A DNA stretch of 64,000 bases from Neobacillus sp. YX16. Lineage in GTDB: Bacteria; Bacillota; Bacilli; Bacillales; Cytobacillaceae. Of the stretch, positions 51,452 through 60,190 are shown one piece after another. Within the stretch, counting starts at the first letter, position 1. Each line of letters begins with the position of its first letter. Both the position numbers and the translations under genes were made by a program. The notes below the pieces were generated by a model. The model saw only the letters and a program-made list of their open reading frames with translations, did no database searches and was not told the DNA's origin. The stretch covers positions 5,966,001-6,030,000 of the forward strand of contig NZ_CP126115.1 in assembly GCF_030123505.1 (NCBI RefSeq), given 5' to 3'.

Positions 51452-52969
51452 CTATTGTAGAAAGTCTGAGAAATGGTTGAAGTTTTCGTTTACGAAGTCG
51501 ATCGCGATGTCTGGGAATATTCCAAACAGTAGAGATGCTGCGACGGTGACGATTAGAACAACCACAATTCCAACTGGAATTTTTGTAAACTTGCTGTCGT
51601 CCGCTGCTGGGCGGAAGAACATTTGTGTCATGATTCCGAAGTAGTAGAAATATGAAACTACTGTTGTCGCAATCATAACAGATGCCAATACATAATGCGG
51701 TTCCTGTACCATGAAAGCACCGATGAAGATGTTCAGCTTGCCGATGAAGCCTGCTGTTCCTGGGAAGCCGGCTAATGCGACTAGCAAGATACCCATTGCG
51801 ACTGCTAACACCGGTGAACGGCGATACAAGCCTGCGAAATCAGCTATCTTCGTTGAACCTGTTTTCGCCTCTACCAATTGGATAATTGCAAAAGCGCCAA
51901 GGTTCATGAATAAGTACGCTAATAAATAGAACCAAACACTGTAAAAGAAGTTCGAACTCAGTGATGTGAACGCAACAAGAATGTATCCTGCGTGGGCAAT
52001 ACTTGAGTACGCAAACATTCTTTTAATATTACTTTGTCTCAACGCAACAACATTACCGATGATCATTGTAGCTGCAGCAATGACAGCGATGTAATCCTGC
52101 ATATTATACAAAATCGGAATCGAACCAGGGCCTTCTGTAGCCGCTACTCCAAAAATCGAAATCATAATTCGCGCCACAATCACAAAGCCGGCTGTTTTCG
52201 ATACAACGCTCAAGAATGCGGTAACTGGTGTTGGCGCTCCTTGGTAAACGTCCGGTGCCCACATATGGAATGGAGCAGCAGCCAATTTAAAGCCTAATCC
52301 TACGAAGATCATTAAGAACGCTAGTCCGAGCAAATAAGCATGCTGTGCATCCGCTAACGCTTGCAGTGTACGTGCAATGGCTAATAGGTTCGTTGAGCCT
52401 GTTAAGCCGTATACATAGCTCATACCGAACAAGGTAATCGCTGTAGCAATCGAACCGTTAATGACGTATTTCATTGCTGATTCATTCGACTGCAGGTTGT
52501 TTTTTCGAATACCCGCTAAGATATAAGAAGAGATCGATAACAATTCCAGACCAATAAATAATGTAATTAAGTCGCCGCTTGATGTCATAATCATTCCGCC
52601 GAGTAATCCGGTTAGGAATAAATAATAAAATTCACCGCGGTATTCTTCCAATCCCTCATCAGCCTTGTAAGAGACTGCTAAAAATAGTACAAGCGCTCCT
52701 CCTGCAAGAAGAAGGAGTTTGAATGCTTTTCCAAAAGAATCAAGACGGAAGGTATCCTCTAAAATCGAATCAGGCACTGCCCCAAGTAATCCGACTAGAG
52801 AAACCATCGCGGCAAAAATGGCGGCAATTCCGATCCAGCCGAGGATTCGGCGGTCTTGTTTTTTCGGCATAAATAAATCTAACACTGTGAGAAGCGCTGC
52901 TACACCAACGATGATGAACTCTGGTGTCATGATGCCCCAATTAAATGATGTTAATTCTTCAAGACTCAT
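51452..52969 (-). CDS. nuoN: Complex I subunit N (antiporter-like)
   Basis: The 505-residue, ~14-helix protein belongs to the MrpD-like antiporter subunits; it has SYILAGIRKNNLQSNESAMKYVINGSIATA, the KxxxAPFHMWAPDVYQGAPTPVTAF segment with the conserved Lys, and RMFAYSSIAHAGYILV. It is one of the proton-pumping membrane subunits. AGGAGGGTG precedes the ATG. Last gene of the operon; in related genomes ywzB follows, here the stress island does. Confidence 0.95.
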   Translation of the reverse strand: MSLEELTSFNWGIMTPEFIIVGVAALLTVLDLFMPKKQDRRILGWIGIAAIFAAMVSLVGLLGAVPDSILEDTFRLDSFGKAFKLLLLAGGALVLFLAVSYKADEGLEEYRGEFYYLFLTGLLGGMIMTSSGDLITLFIGLELLSISSYILAGIRKNNLQSNESAMKYVINGSIATAITLFGMSYVYGLTGSTNLLAIARTLQALADAQHAYLLGLAFLMIFVGLGFKLAAAPFHMWAPDVYQGAPTPVTAFLSVVSKTAGFVIVARIMISIFGVAATEGPGSIPILYNMQDYIAVIAAATMIIGNVVALRQSNIKRMFAYSSIAHAGYILVAFTSLSSNFFYSVWFYLLAYLFMNLGAFAIIQLVEAKTGSTKIADFAGLYRRSPVLAVAMGILLVALAGFPGTAGFIGKLNIFIGAFMVQEPHYVLASVMIATTVVSYFYYFGIMTQMFFRPAADDSKFTKIPVGIVVVLIVTVAASLLFGIFPDIAIDFVNENFNHFSDFLQ

Positions 52970-52975
52970 CCTTCA

Positions 52976-54484
52976 TCACCCTCCTAACCCTAGCATAATC
53001 GTTTCAAGTGTGGCTTGAAGCGGTGAGCTTAGAACGCTTGGTATTACTCCGATTAAGACGATTAAAGCCATCAGCACGACAACCGGTACGAATTCAACGC
53101 CCTTCAAATCTAGGACTCCTGTAAAGTCACGGTGTGATTGTCCGTACGTAATGCCGAGTACGGCCCGTAATAAATATACGGCAGTCATGATAATCCCTAT
53201 GCAGCCGACTGCTGCAATCCATGGCATTTCTTCAAATAGCCCTAAGAAGGCCATAAATTCACTGACGAATCCAGACATACCCGGTAAGCCAAGTGACGCC
53301 AATGCTCCAGCAAGCAGGAAGCCTGAAGCAATTGGCATTCCCTTTGCCATTCCGCCTAGGTTTTCCATCAATGATGTATCTGTGCGCTCATAGAAAGCTC
53401 CTACTAGGAAGAACAATAGCGCTGAGATTAAACCATGTGATACCACTTGGAAGATGGCCCCTTGCACCCCTGCCTCATTCATCGCCGCTAATCCGATTAA
53501 CACGATTCCCATGTGAGAAATCGACGAGTATGCCAAGACCATTTTAAAGTCTGTTTGAATGAACGCTAGGAACGCTCCGTAGAGAAGGTTTACTACTCCA
53601 AGGATGGCCAAGAGTACCGCAAGTTTTTCAAACTGCTCCGGGAAAATACCCATCCCAAAACGAATTAAGCCGTACGCACCGATTTTCAATAGAATACCAG
53701 AGTGAATCATAACAATCGATGGCGGCGCCTGCACGTGGACGCGAAGCATCCAGCTGTGTAATGGGAAAATTGGCAGCTTAACGCCAAAAGCGATAAGTAG
53801 TCCGATCAATAATCCAAGTTTTAAACCGCCCGATAATGGAACGTTCGGGTCGTTCATCATTTGCGTTAACATTTCAATATTGGTGGTTCCTGTTTTCGCA
53901 AACAAAATCATAATCACGATTAACAGGACAGCTGAGCCTAAACCGTTATAGATTAAAAAGCTGTAAGCTGCTTTTTCTTTTTCAAAATAACCCCATTTTC
54001 CGATTAAGAAGAAGGTTGGAATTAAGGTAATCTCAAAGAATAAGAAAAATAGAACTAAGTTTTCTGCTGTAAATACTCCAAGCATTCCGATTTCTAATAG
54101 CAGGAACAGCATGAAGTAGCCTTTCCATTCTTTTTTAATATAAATGGAGGCAATCGCTGCGAGTGTTGCGACTACAGCCGTTAGGACGACTAAGAGCATT
54201 GAAAAGCCACTGACACCGAGTTCATAGTTCACTTTCCAATATCCTGCTTCAGCACCGGCAAGGCCGCCGAAAGTAATCCATTCCTTAACAACGTTAAAGT
54301 CGCTTAAATCCTTGCCCCAAAGGTAATGGAGATACAGTCCGACTGCAATTCCTAATGCAGGAAGTGTCGCTAGAAAGCCAACGATTTTAATGGTTTTTTC
54401 TTCTGTTTTAGGCATGAAGGCTAAAACAATAATTCCGAGTAACGGGGAGAATACTAATAGTGATAGAACGAAAGAAAGATCCAT
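52976..54484 (-). CDS. nuoM: Complex I subunit M (antiporter-like)
   Basis: The 502-residue subunit has the conserved FFEITLIPTFFLIGKWG (Glu), the FGVKLPIFPLHSWMLRVHVQAPPS segment and KMVLAYSSISHMGIVLIG. It pumps protons within the membrane arm. It directly abuts nuoL. Confidence 0.95.
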   Translation of the reverse strand: MDLSFVLSLLVFSPLLGIIVLAFMPKTEEKTIKIVGFLATLPALGIAVGLYLHYLWGKDLSDFNVVKEWITFGGLAGAEAGYWKVNYELGVSGFSMLLVVLTAVVATLAAIASIYIKKEWKGYFMLFLLLEIGMLGVFTAENLVLFFLFFEITLIPTFFLIGKWGYFEKEKAAYSFLIYNGLGSAVLLIVIMILFAKTGTTNIEMLTQMMNDPNVPLSGGLKLGLLIGLLIAFGVKLPIFPLHSWMLRVHVQAPPSIVMIHSGILLKIGAYGLIRFGMGIFPEQFEKLAVLLAILGVVNLLYGAFLAFIQTDFKMVLAYSSISHMGIVLIGLAAMNEAGVQGAIFQVVSHGLISALLFFLVGAFYERTDTSLMENLGGMAKGMPIASGFLLAGALASLGLPGMSGFVSEFMAFLGLFEEMPWIAAVGCIGIIMTAVYLLRAVLGITYGQSHRDFTGVLDLKGVEFVPVVVLMALIVLIGVIPSVLSSPLQATLETIMLGLGG

Positions 54485-56350
54485 TTATAAGTACCCCCCT
54501 GTTAATACAAAGATGACAGCAAGCAGTGCCATGCCAACGAATGCTACTGTAACATAGGTTTGCGTTTGACCTGTCTGCAGCTTTGACATTGCCGCTCCAA
54601 GGCCTTGCACAATCCCTGCCACACCCTTCATGATTCCTTCTACTAAGAAGACATCAATGAAACGTAAGAAGTAGCTGATTCCTTTTGTAAGTGCAACCAC
54701 TGACATTTGATAGAATTCGTCAATGTAGTATTTGTTCGTAAGAATGGTGTGAAGCGTATCGCCGCTTCCAGAAAGCCAGTTGCGTGCGATAGAACGCTTG
54801 TAGTAAATCATGTAAGCAAGGTAGATACCTGCTAGAGAAACAACTGTTGCCGCAATCATAATCCAAATTGGACCTTCGATATGACTATGACCAAGTGCTT
54901 CGTTGCCGTCCACCAGCCATTCACCAAGGTTGTGATTAAATGGTGTTTGAACATAACCCGCGATTATCGCTAATACGCCAAGAACGATCATTGGGAAGGT
55001 CATCATCGATGGTGATTCGTGAACATTTTTCATCGGTGTTCTCGCTTCTCCTGTAAAAACCATGAAGAACAAGCGGAACATGTAGAATGCGGTCATGAAT
55101 GCCGCTGCGAGCGCTAGTAAGAACAGGACTGGATGTCCGCCTTCCCAGGCTGCGATTAAAATTTCGTCCTTACTGAAGAACCCTGAAAACAATGGCACAC
55201 CGCTGATCGCGAGTGTTCCGATTAAGAATAATGGTGCCGTAAGCTTTAGCTTTTTCCAAAGTCCGCCCATTTCTTCGATGTTCTGTGTGTGTACCGCATG
55301 AATGACGCTTCCTGCTGCTAAGAATAGCAACGCTTTGAAGAAAGCATGTGTCATTAAGTGGAATACACCAGCGACATAGCCGGCAGAGCCTAGGGCTAGC
55401 ATCATGTAGCCAAGCTGGCTGACCGTTGAGTAAGCTAAAACGCGTTTAATATCGGTTTGCACAAGACCGATGCTTGCTGCGAAAATCGCAGTGAAGGCAC
55501 CGATGATTGCGATTGTTAATAGTGCAGTTTCACTCGCTGCAAACAGCGGAAAAAGTGCCGCAACTAAGTAAACACCGGCAGCAACCATTGTCGCCGCGTG
55601 GATTAATGCAGAAACAGGTGTCGGACCTTCCATCGCGTCCGGTAACCATGTGTGAAGCGGGAACTGACCTGATTTACCAACAGCGCCGATGAAGATTAAG
55701 ATTGCTGTTAAAGTAATCATCGTGCTTGATACAGCACCAGCCTCAACGGCCTCGAAAATCTCACTGTATTCAAAGCTTTTGGTTTCCCAGAATAATAAAA
55801 TCATCCCGATTAAGAGACCCACGTCTCCGATTCGGGTCATAATGAACGCTTTTTTTGCCGCAGCCTTCGCTTCTTCTTTGTAGAAATAGAATCCAATTAA
55901 GAGGAAGGAACCGACTCCGACGAGCTCCCAGAAAATATAAGTTTGCAGCAGGTTTGGCGAGATGACAAGCCCAAGCATTGCAAACGTAAATAGTCCTAAA
56001 TAGGCATAGAATACTGGAAACCGCTCATCCCCGTGCATATATCCCTTTGAATAAGTATGTACCAGGAAGCTGACGAGCGAGACAATTACAAGCATTAATG
56101 CATTCAATTGATTCACTTCAAAGCCCGCTGTTAAAGAAATATCTCCTATCCTGAGCCACTCCGTTGAAGTCTTAAACGTTGGTTGAGAGAATCGCTCGAA
56201 CAACACCAACAACGAATACACAAGCGAGGCTAACGTAAGAAGAATACCAACGTACGCACTCGCATCCTTCAGCCGCTTACCAAATAGAAGAAGAATCAAA
56301 AACGAAAGTAGCGGGAAAAGCGGTATGATCCATGCATTTTCCATCATCAT
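54485..56350 (-). CDS. nuoL: Complex I subunit L (antiporter-like, with lateral helix)
   Basis: The 621-residue subunit carries FWELVGVGSFLLIGFYFYK, GAVGKSGQFPLHTWLPDAMEGPTPVSALIH and KRVLAYSTVSQLGYMML, and a C-terminal extension for the long lateral helix. AAAGGGG precedes a series of three ATGs; the first of them is used here. The longer in-frame start would lie in the repeat inserted upstream and is rejected. Confidence 0.94.
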   Translation of the reverse strand: MMMENAWIIPLFPLLSFLILLLFGKRLKDASAYVGILLTLASLVYSLLVLFERFSQPTFKTSTEWLRIGDISLTAGFEVNQLNALMLVIVSLVSFLVHTYSKGYMHGDERFPVFYAYLGLFTFAMLGLVISPNLLQTYIFWELVGVGSFLLIGFYFYKEEAKAAAKKAFIMTRIGDVGLLIGMILLFWETKSFEYSEIFEAVEAGAVSSTMITLTAILIFIGAVGKSGQFPLHTWLPDAMEGPTPVSALIHAATMVAAGVYLVAALFPLFAASETALLTIAIIGAFTAIFAASIGLVQTDIKRVLAYSTVSQLGYMMLALGSAGYVAGVFHLMTHAFFKALLFLAAGSVIHAVHTQNIEEMGGLWKKLKLTAPLFLIGTLAISGVPLFSGFFSKDEILIAAWEGGHPVLFLLALAAAFMTAFYMFRLFFMVFTGEARTPMKNVHESPSMMTFPMIVLGVLAIIAGYVQTPFNHNLGEWLVDGNEALGHSHIEGPIWIMIAATVVSLAGIYLAYMIYYKRSIARNWLSGSGDTLHTILTNKYYIDEFYQMSVVALTKGISYFLRFIDVFLVEGIMKGVAGIVQGLGAAMSKLQTGQTQTYVTVAFVGMALLAVIFVLTGGYL

Positions 56351-56371
56351 CACAATCCCCTTTTTAAAAAT

Positions 56372-56501
56372 GGTGCCTGTCACCCGCGGTGAATCTTTTC
56401 AATAAAATTCACCAGTGGACACTGTCCACCGAGGTCACACACCAAATATTACCAATTTGTCCACCTGAGACGGACAGTGTCTTTCTGTGGTGACAGGCAC
56501 C
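56372..56501. repeat. Full-length GGTGCCTGTCACC element between nuoK and nuoL
   Basis: GGTGCCTGTCACC (56372-56384) and its complement (56489-56501) bound a 130-bp element with inner palindromes GTGGACACTGTCCAC (56415-56429) and GTCCACC...GGACAGTGTC. It looks like a small non-coding mobile or palindromic repeat; related pieces lie at 7542, 9402, 10789, 12731, 19189 and 30740. It separates nuoK from nuoL by about 180 bases. Confidence 0.75.
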
Positions 56502-56534
56502 GCAGTATCTAAAAAAATTTCAACCTACCATTAA

Positions 56535-56849
56535 CTAGTTTTTCATTGTGTCCATATCGTCGATGTTGACGGTTTTGCGGTTGCGGTATAGGGCTATCAA
56601 GATTGCCAGACCGACGGCTGCTTCTGCAGCGGCTACGCTAATCGTGAACAATGCGAAGATTTGGCCGGTGATGGACGGAGCCACACCGTATTTGCTGAAG
56701 GTTACCAGGTTAATATTGACGGCATTCAGCATGAGTTCGATGGAGATGAGGACGATGACGGTGTTTCTTTTGGTCAATGCCCCGTATAACCCGATACAGA
56801 ATAAAATCAGTGCGAGTGCCAGGAAGGCTGAAGCAGGAACTGAACTCAT
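56535..56849 (-). CDS. nuoK: Complex I subunit K
   Basis: The 104-residue, three-helix subunit has [22 protein letters not shown] and [21 protein letters not shown] with the two conserved membrane Glu residues that take part in proton transfer. It overlaps nuoJ by four bases (ATGA); AAGGAGGGTG precedes the ATG. Confidence 0.95.
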   Translation of the reverse strand: MSSVPASAFLALALILFCIGLYGALTKRNTVIVLISIELMLNAVNINLVTFSKYGVAPSITGQIFALFTISVAAAEAAVGLAILIALYRNRKTVNIDDMDTMKN

Positions 56850-57364
56850 TCCTTGTCACCCTCCTTCTCGTCTTTCTTCGCCAGAACAATCGCTCCAACA
56901 AGTGCGACTAATAGTAAAACAGAAGTTAATTCAAACGGGATTACCCATTTAGAGTAAAGGGCTTCCCCTATTTTCATGGTATTGTCCACGTGTAAGTCCG
57001 TTGGGACCTGCACCACATTGAAATCATAGATTCCAATGTAGACAGCCACTGCAAAGCCGAGTACACCTAGGAATAAAAAGAACTTTCTTCCTTTGCCTGT
57101 GGTTGTTTCCCCTTCATCATCATGCTTCGTTAACATAATCCCGAATAACATGATAATCGTGATCGCACCGGAATAAATCAGGATTTGAACCGCTGCGACA
57201 AATTCAGCTGACAGCAGCACGTAAATACCGGCAATGCTGACAAACGTAAATATGAGGGCAACGACCATATGCACGACTTTGGTAAGGTTCAATAACAGGA
57301 CGCCGCCAATGATAGCGACTAGGGCGAGGCCCATAAATGCGATAAACTCGCCTGATATTGTCAT
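56846..57364 (-). CDS. nuoJ: Complex I subunit J
   Basis: The 172-residue subunit has five helices including [28 protein letters not shown], the conserved region with the pi-bulge helix TM3. It overlaps nuoI by four bases and nuoK by four, indicating coupled translation. Confidence 0.94.
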   Translation of the reverse strand: MTISGEFIAFMGLALVAIIGGVLLLNLTKVVHMVVALIFTFVSIAGIYVLLSAEFVAAVQILIYSGAITIIMLFGIMLTKHDDEGETTTGKGRKFFLFLGVLGFAVAVYIGIYDFNVVQVPTDLHVDNTMKIGEALYSKWVIPFELTSVLLLVALVGAIVLAKKDEKEGDKE

Positions 57365-57789
57365 GGTTTATTCACCTGCCGTACGTTTTCGTCGTTCTCA
57401 TCTAACCATTCAAGGTTTTTAAATAACATATCACGGCTGTAGGACGCTAACTCAAAGTTATTGGTCATCACAATCGCTTCGGTTGGGCAAACCTCCGTAC
57501 AGAGGTCACATAGGATACAAATCTCGAAATTGATATCATAGGTATCAATGATTTTCCCTTTTTTCGTCGGATCCGGATGTTTTTTACCCGTTAAATTAAT
57601 ACATTCTGTCGGGCAAATGTTCATGCATTGATTGCACACGATACACTTTTCCGGATAGAACTTTTGAATCCCGCGGAAGCGGTCCGGAAGCGGAAGCGGC
57701 TCATCTGGATAGTTATAGGTTACCTTTTCTTTTGTTAGCTGTTTTAGGGTATATTTCAAGCCTTTTGTAAATCCAAGCACGTTTTTCAC
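57361..57789 (-). CDS. nuoI: Complex I subunit I, 2x[4Fe-4S] ferredoxin-type
   Basis: The 142-residue peripheral subunit has two ferredoxin motifs, CIVCNQCMNICPTECI (residues ~55-70) and CILCDLCTEVCPTEAI (~95-110), for clusters N6a and N6b. It passes electrons toward NuoB. About 290 non-coding bases containing a repeat separate it from nuoH. Confidence 0.95.
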   Translation of the reverse strand: MKNVLGFTKGLKYTLKQLTKEKVTYNYPDEPLPLPDRFRGIQKFYPEKCIVCNQCMNICPTECINLTGKKHPDPTKKGKIIDTYDINFEICILCDLCTEVCPTEAIVMTNNFELASYSRDMLFKNLEWLDENDENVRQVNKP

Positions 57790-57889
57790 CCCTTTTTCAT
57801 TTTAAAAATTGCTTTCTGACATCGTTTATTAAACTTCTTCAAGGGCTCACCCAAGTGCGAACGCCCTAAAGGGTCCCTTTATCAAAGCC

Positions 57890-58066
57890 TGTGTTAAACT
57901 AGGCTGTTGATTTGCGCTCCAGGTGCTATGCTTTCCGCGGGCTCGCCCGTGAGCCTGCTTACAGCTTCGCTCCTGCGGGGTCTCACTCAGCTCGTTCATC
58001 CCGCAGGAGTCAAGCGCCTTCCGCTCCAATCAACAGGTTCTAAAATCAACAGTATCCTTTAACACA
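57890..58066. repeat. Dispersed Bacillaceae-type palindromic repeat between nuoH and nuoI
   Basis: Outer arms TGTGTTAAA/TTTAACACA and inner arms CTGTTGATT (57904)/AATCAACAG (58028-58036) enclose a GC-rich core with CTCCTGCGGG and CCCGCAGGAG. The core begins GCGCTCCAGG and ends CCGCTCCAAT, a pattern I know as a common intergenic repeat of Bacillaceae. An ORF across it is an artefact. Confidence 0.7.
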
Positions 58067-58082
58067 GCATTTTCTAATAGCC

Positions 58083-59087
58083 TTAGAAAAATAATGTTTT
58101 GATTAGCGCTGTTAAGAATATGTTCGCTAATGCGACTGGGAATAGCACTTTCCACGCGAATTCCATTAATCGGTCGATTCTAAAGCGTGGTAGTGTTGCA
58201 CGCAGCCACATGTATACAAAGACAACGACGCTGAATTTGAGTGCAAACCATACGGCGCCAGGGATAAATCCTAAGATATCCAGCGGTGGCAGCCATCCGC
58301 CTAAGAAGATGACGGTGATTAGTGATGACATCGCAAACATGTACACGTATTCTGTGAGCATGAAGAATGCCCAGCGGAATCCTGAGTACTCAACAAAGTA
58401 TCCGGCAACCAGTTCGTTCTCTGATTCAGGAAGGTCAAAGGGTGTCCGGTTTAATTCTGCAATTGATGCGATGAAAAACACGATAAAAGCGATTGGCTGA
58501 TAAAGAATGAACCAGCCATGCTCCTGCTGTACAACGATATCCGTTAAATTCAAGCTTCCCGTTAGTAGGATGACACCTAAAACGGACATAACCAGCGGAA
58601 TTTCGTAGGAGATCATCTGTGCGCCTGCACGCATGCCCCCTAGGAGCGCATATTTATTGTTGGATGCCCAGCCGCCGAGAACCATTCCGAATATCGTCAT
58701 TCCGGAAACAGCAATATAATAGAGCAAGCCAACCCCGATATCAGCAAATTGAAATTTGTCTGTAAACGGGATGGTCGCGAGGACCATAAAGGCTGGAGTA
58801 AAGGCAATGATTGGCGCAATGATAAATAACGGCCTGTCGGCTGCCTTTGGAATAACGTCTTCTTTTAGTAAGAGTTTAAGAACGTCTGCTACGGTTTGCA
58901 ATAATCCCCACTTACCGCCGAGCTGGTTTGGGCCGTGACGGGCCTGCATGTATCCTAAAACCTTTCGCTCTGCTAATATCGCATAGGTTACGAAACCTAA
59001 GACTACTAATAGTAAGACAACTGCGAGTAAAAAGAAGATTCCAAAGTTCATCAAGCCTGGACTTGATTGGAGCAACTCTTCTACCAT
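58083..59087 (-). CDS. nuoH: Complex I subunit H
   Basis: The 334-residue, eight-helix subunit forms part of the quinone site: ERKVLGYMQARHGPNQLG, AELNRTPFDLPESENELVAGYFVEYSGFRWAFF and WLRATLPRFRIDRLM are all present. It overlaps nuoD by one base. Confidence 0.95.
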   Translation of the reverse strand: MVEELLQSSPGLMNFGIFFLLAVVLLLVVLGFVTYAILAERKVLGYMQARHGPNQLGGKWGLLQTVADVLKLLLKEDVIPKAADRPLFIIAPIIAFTPAFMVLATIPFTDKFQFADIGVGLLYYIAVSGMTIFGMVLGGWASNNKYALLGGMRAGAQMISYEIPLVMSVLGVILLTGSLNLTDIVVQQEHGWFILYQPIAFIVFFIASIAELNRTPFDLPESENELVAGYFVEYSGFRWAFFMLTEYVYMFAMSSLITVIFLGGWLPPLDILGFIPGAVWFALKFSVVVFVYMWLRATLPRFRIDRLMEFAWKVLFPVALANIFLTALIKTLFF

Positions 59088-60187
59088 TAGCCGTCCACCT
59101 CCCCAAGGACAATGTCAACTGCCCCTAAAATCGCAATCAAGTTTGCAATGTTTTCGCCTACTAATAATTTAGGGAGAATTTGCAGATTATAGAATGAAGG
59201 TCTTCTAAACTTCAAGCGATACGGTTCTTTTTTACCGTCACTTGAGATATAGCAGCCGATTTCTCCACGTGGAGATTCAATTCTTACAAATGCTTCCCCT
59301 TTTGGTGCTTTGATGATTTTTGGCACTTTGGCCATTATTTCACCTTCAGCAGGGAATTGTTCACATGCCTGCTCAAGGATTTTCAAGGATTCTTCGATTT
59401 CTTCAAGGCGTACATGGTAACGTGCTAGGCAATCTCCTTCGTCCCTTGTGACAGTGCTAAATTCAAAGCGGTCATAAATTGAATATGGCTCATCTTTACG
59501 AAGGTCCCATTTGACACCGGTACTGCGAAGGTTTGGACCGCTGAGTGAATAGTTGATGGCCTCTTCTTTTGAATAAACGCCAACTCCTTTTACACGGTCT
59601 AAAAAGATTTCATTTCCAGATACAAGGTCATGATAGCCTTTCAGCTGTTCGCGCAAATAAGGAACAAATTCTCTTACCCCGTCAACCCAGCCTTCTGGAG
59701 CGTCCCACTTTACCCCGCCAACACGCATATAATTAAAGGTCAAGCGTGCACCTGATAATTCGTTAAGCATATTGATAATCATTTCACGGTCACGGAACGC
59801 ATAGATGAACGGACTTGTCGCCCCAAGGTCGAGGATGTATGTTCCCCATGCAACCAGGTGACTCGCGATACGCCCTAATTCCATCGCCATTACACGTAAA
59901 AAGTCGGCACGTTCCGGAATTTGGATTCCCATCATCGTTTCGACGGCATGACAGATGACATAGTTGTTTGTCATCGCAGACAAATAGTCCATCCGGTCGG
60001 TGTACGGGATAATCTGGGTGTATTGCAGGTCCTCGGCCAGCTTTTCTGTTCCGCGGTGTAAATAACCGATGACAGGAGTTGCCTCAGTAATGATTTCCCC
60101 ATCGATTTTGACGACAAGCCGGAATACTCCGTGCGTACTAGGATGCTGAGGACCGACGTTAAGCAGCATTTCTTCTGTTCTGATCAT
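59087..60187 (-). CDS. nuoD: Complex I subunit D (49-kDa)
   Basis: The 366-residue subunit has NVGPQHPSTHGVFRLVV, with the quinone-site His, and ESPRGEIGCYISSDG near the end. Together with NuoB it lines the quinone pocket. Separate from nuoC, unlike the fused NuoCD of enterobacteria. Confidence 0.95.
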   Translation of the reverse strand: MIRTEEMLLNVGPQHPSTHGVFRLVVKIDGEIITEATPVIGYLHRGTEKLAEDLQYTQIIPYTDRMDYLSAMTNNYVICHAVETMMGIQIPERADFLRVMAMELGRIASHLVAWGTYILDLGATSPFIYAFRDREMIINMLNELSGARLTFNYMRVGGVKWDAPEGWVDGVREFVPYLREQLKGYHDLVSGNEIFLDRVKGVGVYSKEEAINYSLSGPNLRSTGVKWDLRKDEPYSIYDRFEFSTVTRDEGDCLARYHVRLEEIEESLKILEQACEQFPAEGEIMAKVPKIIKAPKGEAFVRIESPRGEIGCYISSDGKKEPYRLKFRRPSFYNLQILPKLLVGENIANLIAILGAVDIVLGEVDG

Positions 60188-60190
60188 TGG

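Noticed and set aside
57847..58029. 60-aa ORF between nuoI and nuoH
   Set aside because: It lies wholly within a dispersed palindromic repeat.
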